A DNA stretch of 64,000 nt from an uncultured Prochlorococcus sp. (GTDB lineage: Bacteria; Cyanobacteriota; Cyanobacteriia; PCC-6307; Cyanobiaceae). Numbering within the stretch: position 1 is the first letter of the stretch; each line of letters begins with the position of its first letter. The notes under the pieces were generated by a model. That model saw only the letters and a list, made by a program, of their open reading frames with translations. It was not told the origin of the DNA and did no database searches. Both the position numbers and the translations under genes were made by a program. Shown here in pieces: positions 1-9,435 of the stretch. The stretch is from NCBI GenBank assembly GCA_902600475.1, contig CACKJM010000001.1:2685-66684 (forward strand), written 5' to 3'.

Positions 1-197
1 CTGGAACATTTTTTGTCTTTTCTACCTTTTTAATTTTTTTATTTTTTTTATCATCAAATTTTTTGTTTTCTTTTTCTAAATTTATATCATTTTTATTTTC
101 TGGAACATTTTTTGTCTTTTCTACCTTTTTAATTTTTTTATTTTTTTTATCATCAAATTTTTTGTTTTCTTTTTCTAAATTTATATCGTTTTCATTT
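1..197. repeat. 99-bp tandem repeat (33 codons) in the lipoprotein gene
   Basis: Bases 1-88 are identical to 100-187 and the copies stay nearly identical to about 197, a period of 99 bp. The period is a multiple of three, so each unit adds 33 residues (pattern: acidic start, NLEKENKKFDD, then a Lys-rich block ending KNVPE). More copies may lie left of the window. Confidence 0.9.
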
Positions 198-346
198 ATT
201 AAGTTATTTTGTAAATCTTCATTTTTGCTTGTTTTTTCTAAATCATTAAAACTACTTTCAAGAAAATTTCCAATCCTCCCTCCAGAACATGATTGCAAGA
301 AAATTAAAAAAATTAATAAAAAAAATTCTTTTTTTTTAAAAATCAT
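1..346 (-). CDS. Repeat-containing putative lipoprotein, C-terminus outside window
   Basis: This minus-strand frame starts at ATG 344-346 and runs open to the left window edge, so the protein is partial. The N-terminus is a basic, hydrophobic signal followed by a lipobox-like stretch (FLQSCSGG), which predicts signal peptidase II processing and a lipidated cysteine near residue 20. After about 30 Asn/Glu-rich residues the chain becomes a charged Lys/Asp/Glu repeat, with one full 33-residue unit and a second unit cut by the edge. It lies 7 bp downstream of topA on the same strand. I do not recognise a family. The function is unknown, and a periplasmic or envelope-anchored low-complexity protein is inferred. 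Confidence 0.7.
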   Translation of the reverse strand, partial: MIFKKKEFFLLIFLIFLQSCSGGRIGNFLESSFNDLEKTSKNEDLQNNLINENDINLEKENKKFDDKKNKKIKKVEKTKNVPENKNDINLEKENKKFDDKKNKKIKKVEKTKNVP

Positions 347-353
347 ATTTTTT

Positions 354-2960
354 CTAACTTTTCTTTTTCTTGGTAGTTTTTTTATTACTAATCTTTGTTT
401 TTTTTAAAATTGAACCTTTTTTGTCTTTTAGTTTTTCTTCTAAAAGAGATACTGCATCATCTATAGTAAATTTTTCTATGTCAGTATCTTTGGCAATCGA
501 AACATTGGTTTTACCACATTTTAAATAGACCCCATATCTTCCATTTAATATTTGAATTTTTTCTTTAAATTCTTTCGGTTTTCCAAAGTCTTTAAGTACC
601 TCTTGACCACCTCTACCCATTTTTGGCATCGCAAGAATTTCTAATGCTCGTTCTATATCAACTGTAAAAACATCATCCTCTTTCTTTAAGGATCTGTTTT
701 CAGATTCATTTTCATTTTTAATCCATTTGATATACGGGCCAAATCTTCCTCTATCAGCCTCGACAACTCCTCCTTCAGGATGAACTCCTAACAATCTAGG
801 CAAACTTAAAAGTACAAGAGCCTCATCTAGAGTTAGATCATCAGTTTTCAACTCTTTTGGTAATGAAGCTCTTCTTGGTTTAGCTTTATCTTGATCATTA
901 TTTCCCAATTGTACGTAAGGTCCATAAGGGCCAAATCTTAAAAAGACTTTTTCCCCAGTTTTTGGATCAGTTCCAAGATCCGATGGGCCACTTAAAATTT
1001 GATCAACTTGCTTTATATCTAAATCTCCAGGAGTAATATCCATTGGAAGATTACCTTTCGCTTGAATTTCATTACCAGATTCATCAATTTTTGTACCCTC
1101 TAGCCAAGGTCCGTTGGAGCCTATTCTCACTACGCAAGGAAGGTCTTCGAAATCAACTTGTCTATAAGCTTTACCATCAATATCACCCTCTGTTTTCTGT
1201 ACCTTTACCTCCAAACCATTTTTACCTTTATAGAAAGTTTCGAGGTATGGCAGCCACTCAAGATTGCCTGAAGATATTTCATCCAATGAAGATTCCATTT
1301 TTGCAGTAAAAGTAGTATCAACCAGATCAGGAAAATGTTCTTCTAACAGAGCCGTAACAGCAAAAGCTGTAAACGTTGGAGCCAAGGTATTGGAAGATAT
1401 ATTCGCATAACCTCTATCAACTATGGTCCCAATAATGCTGGCATAGGTAGAAGGTCTTCCAATCCCTTCTTTTTCAAGAACTTTAACTAATGCGGCCTCT
1501 GTATATCTTGCAGGAGGTTTAGTTTCATGAAAAGTAGATTCCTTATTAGTAACATCAAGACATGCTCCAGTTGTTAAGTTTGGGAGAATAATTTCTTGTT
1601 GTTCAAGTGATGAACTTGGGTCATCACTTCCCTCGACATAAGCTCTGAAGAATCCTGCGAAATCAATACTTTTCCCGCTCGATTTAAATATTCCATCCCC
1701 TACGCTAATTTCAGCATTAATCATTGTTAGCCTAGCTTCAGCCATTTGACTAGCTACAGTTCTTTTCCAAATTAAATCGTAAAGTGATAAATCTCTACCA
1801 GTTAGATTAGTTTCCTTTGGTGTTTTAAATACCTCACCTGCAGGCCTAATAGCTTCGTGAGCTTCTTGAGCATTTCTTGCAGTTGAATTAAATTGTCTTG
1901 GTGAGTTAGATAAATATTCTTTTCCATACATAGAACTAACACATTCTCTAGCAGCTCTTGTGGCTTGTTCGGAGAGATGAACTGAATCAGTTCTCATATA
2001 CGTTATAAAACCTCTCTCATATAGCCCTTGTGCACATCTCATAGTTTCTCTTGCAGACAAACGAAGCTTCCTATTTGCTTCTTGTTGTAATGTGCTGGTT
2101 GTAAATGGAGGAACTGGCTTACGAGTGGATGGCTTTTTTTCGATTTTTGAGACTAACCAATCCTCAGAGGAAAAAGTCTTCAATAAGTCATTTACTTGTT
2201 CTTCTCCAATTATTAAGGATTTGTTCCCTTCTTTTAATTTACCGGTTTGTTCGTCGAAATCGGAACCGTTAGAAATTCGTTGACCGTTTAAACTGAATAA
2301 TTTAGTTTCGAAAGTTATATTATCTTTTACTAGGGAAGCTTTGATTCCCCAGTAACTAGCTTTTTTAAAGGATCTTCTTTCTCTCTCTCTTCTAACAAGA
2401 AGCCTCACAGAAACTGATTGAACCCGACCAGCAGATAATCTGGGGGCTACCTTCTTCCAAAGTAAAGGAGATAATTCATATCCAAAAAGCCTGTCCAAGA
2501 TTCTTCTGGTTTCTTGAGCCTGAACAAGTTCCATATCAATTTCTCTTGTTTGATCTAAAGCTTTATTAATTGCCTTTTTTGTAATTTCATGAAAAACCAT
2601 TCTCTTAGTTGGTATTTTAGGCTTCAGTATTTGCAGAAGATGCCAGCTAATACTCTCTCCCTCTCTATCTTCATCAGTTGCCAGTAATAGTTGGGTAGCG
2701 CCTTTCAAAGCATCTTTCAGCTCTTTAACAACCTTTTTCTTATCTTTAGGAACTATGTAAAGTGGTTCAAAATCTTCTGTTGTATTAACTCCTATCCTTG
2801 ACCATTTTTCCTTTTTAACCGCAGCAGGTATTTCAGCAGCTCCTTTTGGAAGATCTCTTACGTGTCCCATTGAAGCGAGAACTTCATAATTAGAAGGCAA
2901 AAACTTTCTTATGGTTTTTGCTTTGGTGGGACTTTCAACAATAACAAGTGTGTGATCCAA
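354..2960 (-). CDS. topA: DNA topoisomerase I
   Basis: Type IA topoisomerase that relaxes negative supercoils by passing one strand through a transient single-strand break. The TOPRIM domain opens with VIVESPTKAKTI and carries the metal-binding TDEDREGE motif. The catalytic tyrosine lies in FITYMRTDSVHLS, and SAGRVQSV is also conserved. The C-terminal third holds repeated glycine/tyrosine modules (FGPYVQLG, FGPYIKWI, GRYGVYLKCG) of the cyanobacterial topoisomerase C-terminal repeat type, and the protein ends in a Lys-rich tail. At 868 residues the length is normal for the family. It is transcribed divergently from ndhB, with 175 bp between them. Confidence 0.97.
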   Translation of the reverse strand: MDHTLVIVESPTKAKTIRKFLPSNYEVLASMGHVRDLPKGAAEIPAAVKKEKWSRIGVNTTEDFEPLYIVPKDKKKVVKELKDALKGATQLLLATDEDREGESISWHLLQILKPKIPTKRMVFHEITKKAINKALDQTREIDMELVQAQETRRILDRLFGYELSPLLWKKVAPRLSAGRVQSVSVRLLVRRERERRSFKKASYWGIKASLVKDNITFETKLFSLNGQRISNGSDFDEQTGKLKEGNKSLIIGEEQVNDLLKTFSSEDWLVSKIEKKPSTRKPVPPFTTSTLQQEANRKLRLSARETMRCAQGLYERGFITYMRTDSVHLSEQATRAARECVSSMYGKEYLSNSPRQFNSTARNAQEAHEAIRPAGEVFKTPKETNLTGRDLSLYDLIWKRTVASQMAEARLTMINAEISVGDGIFKSSGKSIDFAGFFRAYVEGSDDPSSSLEQQEIILPNLTTGACLDVTNKESTFHETKPPARYTEAALVKVLEKEGIGRPSTYASIIGTIVDRGYANISSNTLAPTFTAFAVTALLEEHFPDLVDTTFTAKMESSLDEISSGNLEWLPYLETFYKGKNGLEVKVQKTEGDIDGKAYRQVDFEDLPCVVRIGSNGPWLEGTKIDESGNEIQAKGNLPMDITPGDLDIKQVDQILSGPSDLGTDPKTGEKVFLRFGPYGPYVQLGNNDQDKAKPRRASLPKELKTDDLTLDEALVLLSLPRLLGVHPEGGVVEADRGRFGPYIKWIKNENESENRSLKKEDDVFTVDIERALEILAMPKMGRGGQEVLKDFGKPKEFKEKIQILNGRYGVYLKCGKTNVSIAKDTDIEKFTIDDAVSLLEEKLKDKKGSILKKTKISNKKTTKKKKS

Positions 2961-3135
2961 GGTTTATTTCAAAAATTGGTGTTTTTGTTCAGTTAGGGCA
3001 TATTATGATTATTTGAAGGTTTTTCAAGTAAATTCTTCTTAAAATTTCAAAAATCATACCCACAAATTATAATCAAGTTAAGATTAACTCTTAGACCCTT
3101 ACAATCAAACATCTAATTTAATCCAATTTAATAAA

Positions 3136-4656
3136 GTGCCCAACGAAATCTTTACAATTAATTTAAATGCTCAAGCCATTATTCCAGAGGCTTTTATTTT
3201 ATTAGGCATTGTTGGAACACTTCTTGTAGATTTAGCTGGAGAAAAAACTGCATCAAAATGGGCACCAATAATTTGCTATTTATCAATTGGCAGCTCTCTT
3301 GTTAGTTTGGCATTGCAATGGAGTAATCCTGTAGAAAGCGCATTCCTAGGGTCTTTTAATTCAGATAATTTGGCAATCGCATTTAGAGCAATAATTTCTT
3401 TATCAACTTTAGTATCTTTACTTATAAGCTGGCGATATACAGAACAAAGTGGTAGTCCTATTGGGGAGTTTGCTGCCATAGTTCTTTCGGCCACCCTTGG
3501 AGCAATGCTTTTGTGTGGATCTACTGACCTTATTAGTGTATTTATATCTTTGGAAACTTTATCTGTAGCAAGCTACTTACTTTCTGGTTACCTCAAGAGA
3601 GATCCAAGAAGTTCAGAGGCAGCCTTAAAATACCTCCTGGTTGGATCAGCTGCTGCTGCTGTCTATTTATATGGATCCTCTTTTCTTTATGGATTAAGTG
3701 GTTCAACAAACTTAGTGACAATAGGTTTAGAGATTATCAATAAGCCATCCTTCATTACCTCACTAGCTCTTGTATTTGTCTTATCAACAGTTGCATTTAA
3801 AATTGCTGCTGTTCCCTTTCATCAATGGACACCTGATGTATATGAGGGTTCACCTACACCCGTAGTAGCTTTTTTATCTGTCGGTTCGAAAACAGCAGGC
3901 TTTGCATTTGCGATAAGAATATTAAGCACAACTTTCTCTTCTTTTGACGAAGAATGGAAACTTTTATTTACCATTTTGGCCATATTGAGCATGGCTCTAG
4001 GAAATGTTGTAGCTCTAGCTCAAACCTCAATGAAAAGGATGCTAGCTTACAGTTCTATTGGACAAGCCGGATTTGTAATGATTGGAATAGTATCTGGCAC
4101 ACAAGATGGTTTATCAGCAGCAGTTTTATATTTGGCTGCATATTTATTCATGAATTTGGGTGCATTTTCTTGTGTAATACTTTTCTCACTAAGAACTGGT
4201 TCTGACAGAATTCTTGATTACTCAGGACTTTACCAAAAAGATCCTCTCATTACATTAGGCCTAAGCCTCTGTCTTCTATCTCTTGGAGGTTTACCTCCAA
4301 TGTTAGGATTTTTTGGAAAGATATACTTATTCTTTGCAGGTTGGGCAAATCATCAATATCTACTAGTAATAGTTGGTTTAGTAACTTCAGTTATATCTAT
4401 TTATTACTACATTTCAGTGATAAAAATGATGGTTGTTAAAGAACCACAGGAAGCTTCTGAAATAGTCAAATCATATCCTGAGATTAATTGGGGAATTGTA
4501 GGATTACCCCCCTTGAGAATTGCACTTTATACTTGCGTAGCAGTAACTGCTCTTGGAGGAATCCTTTCTAATCCTCTTTTTAAATTAGCTAACACAGCAG
4601 TTTCAGAAACTCCTTTCTTACAAGATATTATTGCTACAGCAAATAATATTTCCTAG
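3136..4656 (+). CDS. ndhB: NAD(P)H-quinone oxidoreductase subunit 2 (NdhB)
   Basis: Proton-pumping membrane subunit of the cyanobacterial NDH-1 complex in the thylakoid, which takes part in respiration, cyclic electron flow and CO2 uptake. The 506-residue chain is almost wholly hydrophobic, with about 14 predicted membrane segments. The antiporter-like core carries [20 protein letters not shown] and a mid-membrane lysine, as expected for the family. The start is GTG at 3136 ([13 protein letters not shown]), which gives the usual short N-terminus. The ABC ATPase gene follows 15 bp downstream. Confidence 0.96.
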   Translation: MPNEIFTINLNAQAIIPEAFILLGIVGTLLVDLAGEKTASKWAPIICYLSIGSSLVSLALQWSNPVESAFLGSFNSDNLAIAFRAIISLSTLVSLLISWRYTEQSGSPIGEFAAIVLSATLGAMLLCGSTDLISVFISLETLSVASYLLSGYLKRDPRSSEAALKYLLVGSAAAAVYLYGSSFLYGLSGSTNLVTIGLEIINKPSFITSLALVFVLSTVAFKIAAVPFHQWTPDVYEGSPTPVVAFLSVGSKTAGFAFAIRILSTTFSSFDEEWKLLFTILAILSMALGNVVALAQTSMKRMLAYSSIGQAGFVMIGIVSGTQDGLSAAVLYLAAYLFMNLGAFSCVILFSLRTGSDRILDYSGLYQKDPLITLGLSLCLLSLGGLPPMLGFFGKIYLFFAGWANHQYLLVIVGLVTSVISIYYYISVIKMMVVKEPQEASEIVKSYPEINWGIVGLPPLRIALYTCVAVTALGGILSNPLFKLANTAVSETPFLQDIIATANNIS

Positions 4657-4671
4657 AAGAATTCTTCAAAA

Positions 4672-5358
4672 ATGTATAAGAAAGTCGCGACTTTAGAGAA
4701 TATATCTAAAACCTATGGAAAAGACGATCTAACTGTTAAAGCCTTAGATAGCATAAACTTAGAAATTTATAAAGGTGATTATTTAGCTGTAATGGGAGCT
4801 AGTGGCTCAGGCAAAAGTACAGCTATGAATATTATTGGATGTCTAGATAGACCATCTGAAGGTATTTATAAATTAAATGACATTCCAGTTGAGAATTTAT
4901 CTGATGATGAGCTCGCGGAAATACGTAACCAAAAATTAGGCTTTGTTTTTCAACAATTTCATCTTCTTTCAGATGCAACTGCACTTGAAAACGTAACTTT
5001 GCCGATGATTTATGCTGGTATTGATCCTGAAAAGAGATTAGAGCGTGGTAAGACTGCCTTAAAAAAAGTTGGCCTTTCAGAAAGAATGAATAATCGTCCA
5101 AACCAATTATCCGGAGGTCAACAACAACGAGTAGCTATTGCGAGGGCTATTATCAATAACCCTGCAATTTTATTAGCAGACGAACCTACTGGAGCACTAG
5201 ATTCAAAAACCACTGAAGATGTATTAGATCTTTTTGACAAACTGCATGAATCTGGAATAACTATAGTTTTAGTTACCCATGAAGATGAAGTTGCAAATCG
5301 CGCAAAAAAAATAGCCAAATTTAAGGATGGAAAAATAGTTGATTTAAAAGTTAATTAA
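4672..5358 (+). CDS. ABC transporter ATP-binding protein, MacB/DevA/LolD type
   Basis: ATPase subunit of an exporter-type ABC system. All nucleotide-binding motifs are present: Walker A GASGSGKS near residue 42, Q-loop in FVFQQFHLL, signature LSGGQQQR, Walker B ILLADEP and the H-loop VTHED. The spacing and the N-terminal pattern (DLTVKALDSINLEI) fit the MacB/LolD/DevA branch, which usually works with FtsX-like permeases. No permease is adjacent; ndhB lies 15 bp upstream on the same strand. The substrate cannot be told. The following gene is convergent with only 2 bp between the stops. Confidence 0.9.
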   Translation: MYKKVATLENISKTYGKDDLTVKALDSINLEIYKGDYLAVMGASGSGKSTAMNIIGCLDRPSEGIYKLNDIPVENLSDDELAEIRNQKLGFVFQQFHLLSDATALENVTLPMIYAGIDPEKRLERGKTALKKVGLSERMNNRPNQLSGGQQQRVAIARAIINNPAILLADEPTGALDSKTTEDVLDLFDKLHESGITIVLVTHEDEVANRAKKIAKFKDGKIVDLKVN

Positions 5359-5360
5359 AT

Positions 5361-6110
5361 TCATAACCTTCTAATTACCTTCAGTTGAGTTTCATTTTCA
5401 ATTCTTAAATTCCCATTGAAATCAATATCTTTAATTTTCCACGTATGAGGACAATAACCACTAGGTAAAAAACTTTTACAAAGAAACTTATTTGCAGATT
5501 TAATCACATATTCTTTCTTCTTATTACATTCAATTGCATCATAAAAAGCTTTAAGAACTTTGGCTGTCCAATAATGTTGATTAATATTCTTAGTTTGAAG
5601 TACTTTTGATAATGAAACACCTTCTGATGGAGTGTAATTTAAAACATTCATGCCAATTCCTACTCTTACATAGATAATTTCTTTCCCTCTTGTTATCACC
5701 TTTGGTAAAAATCCAATCAACTTTTTTGAACCAAAAAAAATATCATTTGGCCATTTCAAACAAACATTTATATTCTCTTGTCTAAGCATTTCACATAACT
5801 TAATTCCTAAAGACAAATTAAATATTTGACATGCAAATTCTTTTGAAAATATTGGGTAAGCTGCACTTAACCAAATCCCGCCTTTTGGAGAAACCCAAGT
5901 TTTTGAGTTTTGGCCAACCCCTGAGAACTGTTCTCTTGCAATTACCGCTACTGGCTGATTTTTCTTTATTTGAGAATATCCAAGCAAGTTTGTTAGCTCA
6001 TTTTCGGTACTTTTACATTTTATTTTATAGAGAAGTCTCCAAGTTGGATATTGACCCTGAATTTTTTTTAAGTAAAAAACTGTCTTAGATGCAGATCCAA
6101 TAACTTTCAC
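5361..6110 (-). CDS. birA: Biotin--[acetyl-CoA-carboxylase] ligase
   Basis: Attaches biotin to the carrier protein of acetyl-CoA carboxylase via biotinyl-AMP. The catalytic core is visible, with the KWPND motif at about residues 119-123 and a glycine-rich biotinyl-AMP loop at about 62-72. There is no N-terminal helix-turn-helix, so this is a ligase without a repressor domain. The loop reads FSGVGQNSKTW, where the classical family has GRGRxGRxW, so the arginine-rich part is divergent. The start is GTG at 6110. At 249 residues it is typical of the short class. Confidence 0.88.
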   Translation of the reverse strand: MKVIGSASKTVFYLKKIQGQYPTWRLLYKIKCKSTENELTNLLGYSQIKKNQPVAVIAREQFSGVGQNSKTWVSPKGGIWLSAAYPIFSKEFACQIFNLSLGIKLCEMLRQENINVCLKWPNDIFFGSKKLIGFLPKVITRGKEIIYVRVGIGMNVLNYTPSEGVSLSKVLQTKNINQHYWTAKVLKAFYDAIECNKKKEYVIKSANKFLCKSFLPSGYCPHTWKIKDIDFNGNLRIENETQLKVIRRL

Positions 6111-6185
6111 AAATTCTTTATTAAAACAACGAGCATCTTTTGGAAGATTAGATTAACTTTAGTCTTAATAAGTAAATTTTACAAA

Positions 6186-6671
6186 TTGGACAAAAAGTAT
6201 TTGCCAATAGTGAATAGAAGGAATCCGCATCCATTAAAGAATTGTCTTGATAATTTCAAAAAATCATGGGGAGACTTAGATAAACTTTCTAAAATTAACG
6301 AAAACTGGAAGAACTTAATCGGATTAGAACTATTTAAAGAATGCAAACCATTAAATATTGAAAAAAAAATACTTACTATTGCAGTAAATCATCCACAGTG
6401 GCGCCAAGCTTTAATCTATAACAAGCATAAATTAAAAGAGAGAATCGAGAAAATTGGAATAACTTTGAATGAAATAAAAATAATACAAAATTATGAAATT
6501 AAGAATAAAAATATCAAATCTACTAATGCAAAAATAGTTTGGGCAAATCATCCAAGCAGAATCCATCAAAATAATATGTGCTTTTGTACTCTCTGTAATT
6601 CCCCTACTCCTGAGGGCGAAATCAAAAGATGGGGAAAGTGTTCTTTTTGTTGGAGAAAAATAAATAACTAA
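6186..6671 (+). CDS. DUF721 (DciA-like) protein with C-terminal Cys4 motif
   Basis: The central region (about residues 20-100, with the pattern WxxLIGxEL and HPQWRQAL) matches the DUF721 family, whose best studied member DciA helps load the replicative helicase DnaB. The far C-terminus adds a compact zinc-ribbon-like module: Cys134-x2-Cys137, a 14-residue loop, then Cys152-x2-Cys155. The start is TTG at 6186, as no better ATG lies upstream in frame. It is convergent with menG, with stops 5 bp apart. A helicase-loading role is inference from the family; the zinc module is seen in the sequence. Confidence 0.8.
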   Translation: MDKKYLPIVNRRNPHPLKNCLDNFKKSWGDLDKLSKINENWKNLIGLELFKECKPLNIEKKILTIAVNHPQWRQALIYNKHKLKERIEKIGITLNEIKIIQNYEIKNKNIKSTNAKIVWANHPSRIHQNNMCFCTLCNSPTPEGEIKRWGKCSFCWRKINN

Positions 6672-6676
6672 ATTCT

Positions 6677-7378
6677 TTATTTAGTTAAAATTAGTATTCC
6701 CATTTGCCCCCCCAAAATTGTTCTATATTCAGCTTTTTTAAATCCAACTTTCTTAGCAATATTTATAAGCTCATTTTTATTTGGGAAAATACTAATACTT
6801 TTTTCAATATATGCGTATTCTGAAACCAAATTAAAAAGCCGCGAAATGGTTACTACAATCAATCTCAAATAAATTTTCTGAAAAATATTGGATAAAGAAT
6901 TTCTTTTTGAGTGATTAAAATCCAAAAATCCTGCTCTTCCCTTATCCTTTAAAAGATCAAAAACTTTTTTTATTCCTTCTTCAACATTATTCAAGTTTCT
7001 AAGTCCATATGACATGCAAATCCCATCAAATCTTTTTGAATAATCATTAATTTCTAATACATCATTAATTTCCCACTTAATAAATTTATTTTTTTTAAGC
7101 TCTGATTTTTTTTTTGCAATGTTTAAGATATCCTCTGCGCTGTCAACCCCAGTAATTGAACCCCTTGGACTAACTCTCTCAGAAATTAAGAATGCTAAAT
7201 CTCCAGTTCCACAGCATAAATCAGCCCAATCTTCACCATTTAAAGGTTCCAATAAATTAACTAATTTCCTTTTCCATAATCTGTGCAGTCCAAAACTTAA
7301 TAGATTATTTAAAAAGTCATATTTATAAGAAATCTTATTAAAAATATTTTTGACTTCGATAGGTTTTGTGAATTTCAT
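6677..7378 (-). CDS. menG: Demethylphylloquinone/2-phytyl-1,4-naphthoquinone methyltransferase (UbiE/MenG family)
   Basis: SAM-dependent C-methyltransferase that performs the last ring methylation of phylloquinone, the photosystem I electron carrier. Family motifs are clear: YDFLNNLLSFGLHRLWKR near the N-terminus, the SAM-binding ADLCCGTGDLAF, and MSYGLRNL. At 233 residues the length is normal. It follows hisF on the same strand with a 45-bp gap. The plastoquinone/phylloquinone assignment rests on the cyanobacterial context, since the UbiE family also includes ubiquinone enzymes. Confidence 0.92.
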   Translation of the reverse strand: MKFTKPIEVKNIFNKISYKYDFLNNLLSFGLHRLWKRKLVNLLEPLNGEDWADLCCGTGDLAFLISERVSPRGSITGVDSAEDILNIAKKKSELKKNKFIKWEINDVLEINDYSKRFDGICMSYGLRNLNNVEEGIKKVFDLLKDKGRAGFLDFNHSKRNSLSNIFQKIYLRLIVVTISRLFNLVSEYAYIEKSISIFPNKNELINIAKKVGFKKAEYRTILGGQMGILILTK

Positions 7379-7423
7379 TTTTAAATTTTTAACTTATTTC
7401 TTATTGGTATTAAATTAAATTTT

Positions 7424-8194
7424 TTATTCATATGGTCTTATTGGAAGTTTTTTTTCAAGGAGGAAAGTCTTTATTTCTCTTAAAGAAAGTTTCTTATCAT
7501 GAAGTAACGATGCTAGAAGTGCGGCAGATGCCCTACCTTCATTGAAAACATCATAGATATCTTCTAAACAGCCTGCTCCTCCAGATGCAATCACTGGAAT
7601 ATGTACAATATTGGCAACAGATTCAGTCAAATGTAAATCATATCCATTCTGCGTGCCATCACCATCCATTGAAGTAAGCAAAATTTCCCCTGCACCTAAC
7701 TCCTCAACTTTCTTTGCCCAACTTAATACATCTATTCCAGTATTTTCTCTCCCTCCTTTTACATATACCTCCCATTCATCAGTCTTATTAACTTTTCTTT
7801 TAGCATCAATTGCTATCACAATGCATTGATTGCCAAATTCTCTAGAACTTTTAGAAATTAAATCTGGATTTCTAACTGCTGAAGAATTCAAACTTACTTT
7901 ATCCGCTCCAGCTCTTAAAAGATCATTAATTGAAGAAACAGAATCTATTCCTCCACCTACCGTAAATGGGATTTTTACTGATTTCGCGGTTCTAGAGACA
8001 AGGTCAATTAATGTATTTCTATTTTCTACACTAGCTCTAATATCTAAGAATACTAATTCATCTGCGCCCTCATCAGAATACCTACAAGCCAATTCAACAG
8101 GATCGCCTGAGTCTCTCAAGTTAACAAAATTTACACCTTTAACCACTCTGCCATGGGCGACATCTAAACAAGGAATTAAACGAAGAGCTACCAT
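7424..8194 (-). CDS. hisF: Imidazole glycerol phosphate synthase cyclase subunit
   Basis: Forms imidazole glycerol phosphate and AICAR from PRFAR, using ammonia from HisH, in histidine synthesis. The (beta/alpha)8 barrel shows both catalytic aspartates, in [14 protein letters not shown] at the N-terminus and in VIAIDAKR mid-protein, and the phosphate-binding loops TVGGGI and ASGGAG. At 256 residues it is full length. The gene starts at ATG 8194 and is divergent from the DUF2862/chlG operon, 59 bp away. hisH is not in the window. Confidence 0.97.
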   Translation of the reverse strand: MVALRLIPCLDVAHGRVVKGVNFVNLRDSGDPVELACRYSDEGADELVFLDIRASVENRNTLIDLVSRTAKSVKIPFTVGGGIDSVSSINDLLRAGADKVSLNSSAVRNPDLISKSSREFGNQCIVIAIDAKRKVNKTDEWEVYVKGGRENTGIDVLSWAKKVEELGAGEILLTSMDGDGTQNGYDLHLTESVANIVHIPVIASGGAGCLEDIYDVFNEGRASAALLASLLHDKKLSLREIKTFLLEKKLPIRPYE

Positions 8195-8253
8195 TTTAGT
8201 AAAAATTGTCCAAATGCTGTTAATCTTGCATAATAGCTTCCATTTTACCTCTT

Positions 8254-8478
8254 ATGGCTGAAACAAAATTATTACCCAAAATCGGTAGTAAAATCAAAAT
8301 TAACATTAACAAAGTAAAAGACAGACTACCAGCTAAATTAATTGATCAAATATCCTCTAATCCTAAAGCCGTAATAACAGGCTATAAAATGACAGACGGC
8401 AGAAGTATTGGAATCACTGCAAAATTTCAGAATGGTGAGCAAAACTGGTTTTTCCCAGAGGAAATTGAGAAAGGGTAA
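8254..8478 (+). CDS. DUF2862 family small protein
   Basis: A 74-residue soluble protein matching the DUF2862 family of cyanobacteria, with an SH3-like pattern (PKIGSKIKINI near the start, GYKMTDGRSIGI and the ending NWFFPEEIE). It lies 8 bp upstream of chlG in the same direction, so the two are probably co-transcribed. The function is unknown. A link to chlorophyll or thylakoid assembly is suggested only by this neighbour. Confidence 0.85.
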   Translation: MAETKLLPKIGSKIKININKVKDRLPAKLIDQISSNPKAVITGYKMTDGRSIGITAKFQNGEQNWFFPEEIEKG

Positions 8479-8486
8479 AGAGTAAA

Positions 8487-9434
8487 GTGAATGATCCAAA
8501 ACAACTATTAGGAATTAAGGGTGCCTCTGAAACTTCAAGTATATGGAAACTTCGTATACAGTTAATGAAGCCAATTACATGGATCCCCTTGATATGGGGT
8601 GTTATTTGTGGAGCAGCTGCGAGTGGTAATTTTACATGGACATTTAGCAATGTTTTAGCTTCACTAGCATGCATGTTAATGAGTGGGCCACTTTTGGCAG
8701 GTTATACACAAACCATAAATGATTTTTTCGATAAGGAAATTGATGCAATTAACGAACCAAATAGACCTATTCCTTCTGGAAAAATTTCAATTAAAGATGT
8801 AAAAATTCAAATTTGGGTATTACTTATTGCAGGCCTAATAGTTGCTTATCTATTAGATTTATATGCTAAACATAACTTTCCCTCCGTCTTACTTTTAGCA
8901 TTAGGAGGATCTTTTGTTAGTTATATATATTCTGCTCCACCTCTTAAATTAAAGCAAAATGGTTGGCTTGGGAATTATGCACTAGGTGCATCATATATAG
9001 CTTTACCTTGGTGGGCAGGACAAGCTTTGTTTGGGAAATTAACTGTTGTCACGGCTTTACTAACACTTGCCTATAGCCTCTCTGGACTTGGTATTGCTGT
9101 TATTAATGATTTCAAAAGCGTTGAAGGAGACTCAAAACTAGGATTGAATTCTTTACCAGTAGTATTTGGAATTAAAAATGCAAGTAGAATAAGTGCAGGA
9201 CTGATTGACATTTTTCAATTAGCAATGGTCGTAGTATTAGTTATTATTGGTCAACATTTGGCGTCCGTAATTTTGGTTTTATTGGTTATTCCACAAATTA
9301 CATTTCAAGATATGTGGTTACTGAGAGATCCTCTAAAGTTTGATGTCAAATATCAAGCAAGTGCCCAACCTTTTCTTATAACTGGAATGTTAGTTACGGC
9401 TTTAGCGATAGGACATAGTTTTTTAGTGGCTTAA
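8487..9434 (+). CDS. chlG: Chlorophyll synthase
   Basis: Membrane prenyltransferase that esterifies (divinyl-)chlorophyllide a with phytyl or geranylgeranyl diphosphate. The signature NDFFDKEIDAINEPNRPIPSG gives the first Mg-diphosphate aspartate site, and the second is in VINDFKSVEGD. About nine membrane segments follow the UbiA-family layout, and 315 residues is the expected length. The start is GTG at 8487, 8 bp after DUF2862; the PBP gene begins one base after its stop, so an operon is likely. Confidence 0.96.
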   Translation: MNDPKQLLGIKGASETSSIWKLRIQLMKPITWIPLIWGVICGAAASGNFTWTFSNVLASLACMLMSGPLLAGYTQTINDFFDKEIDAINEPNRPIPSGKISIKDVKIQIWVLLIAGLIVAYLLDLYAKHNFPSVLLLALGGSFVSYIYSAPPLKLKQNGWLGNYALGASYIALPWWAGQALFGKLTVVTALLTLAYSLSGLGIAVINDFKSVEGDSKLGLNSLPVVFGIKNASRISAGLIDIFQLAMVVVLVIIGQHLASVILVLLVIPQITFQDMWLLRDPLKFDVKYQASAQPFLITGMLVTALAIGHSFLVA

Positions 9435-9435
9435 G

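Noticed and set aside
63-407. Plus-strand open frame rich in Phe/Ser
   Set aside because: It is the complement of the Lys/Asp-rich repeat of the lipoprotein gene and the end of topA; the composition (Phe/Leu/Ser only) is typical of a shadow frame.
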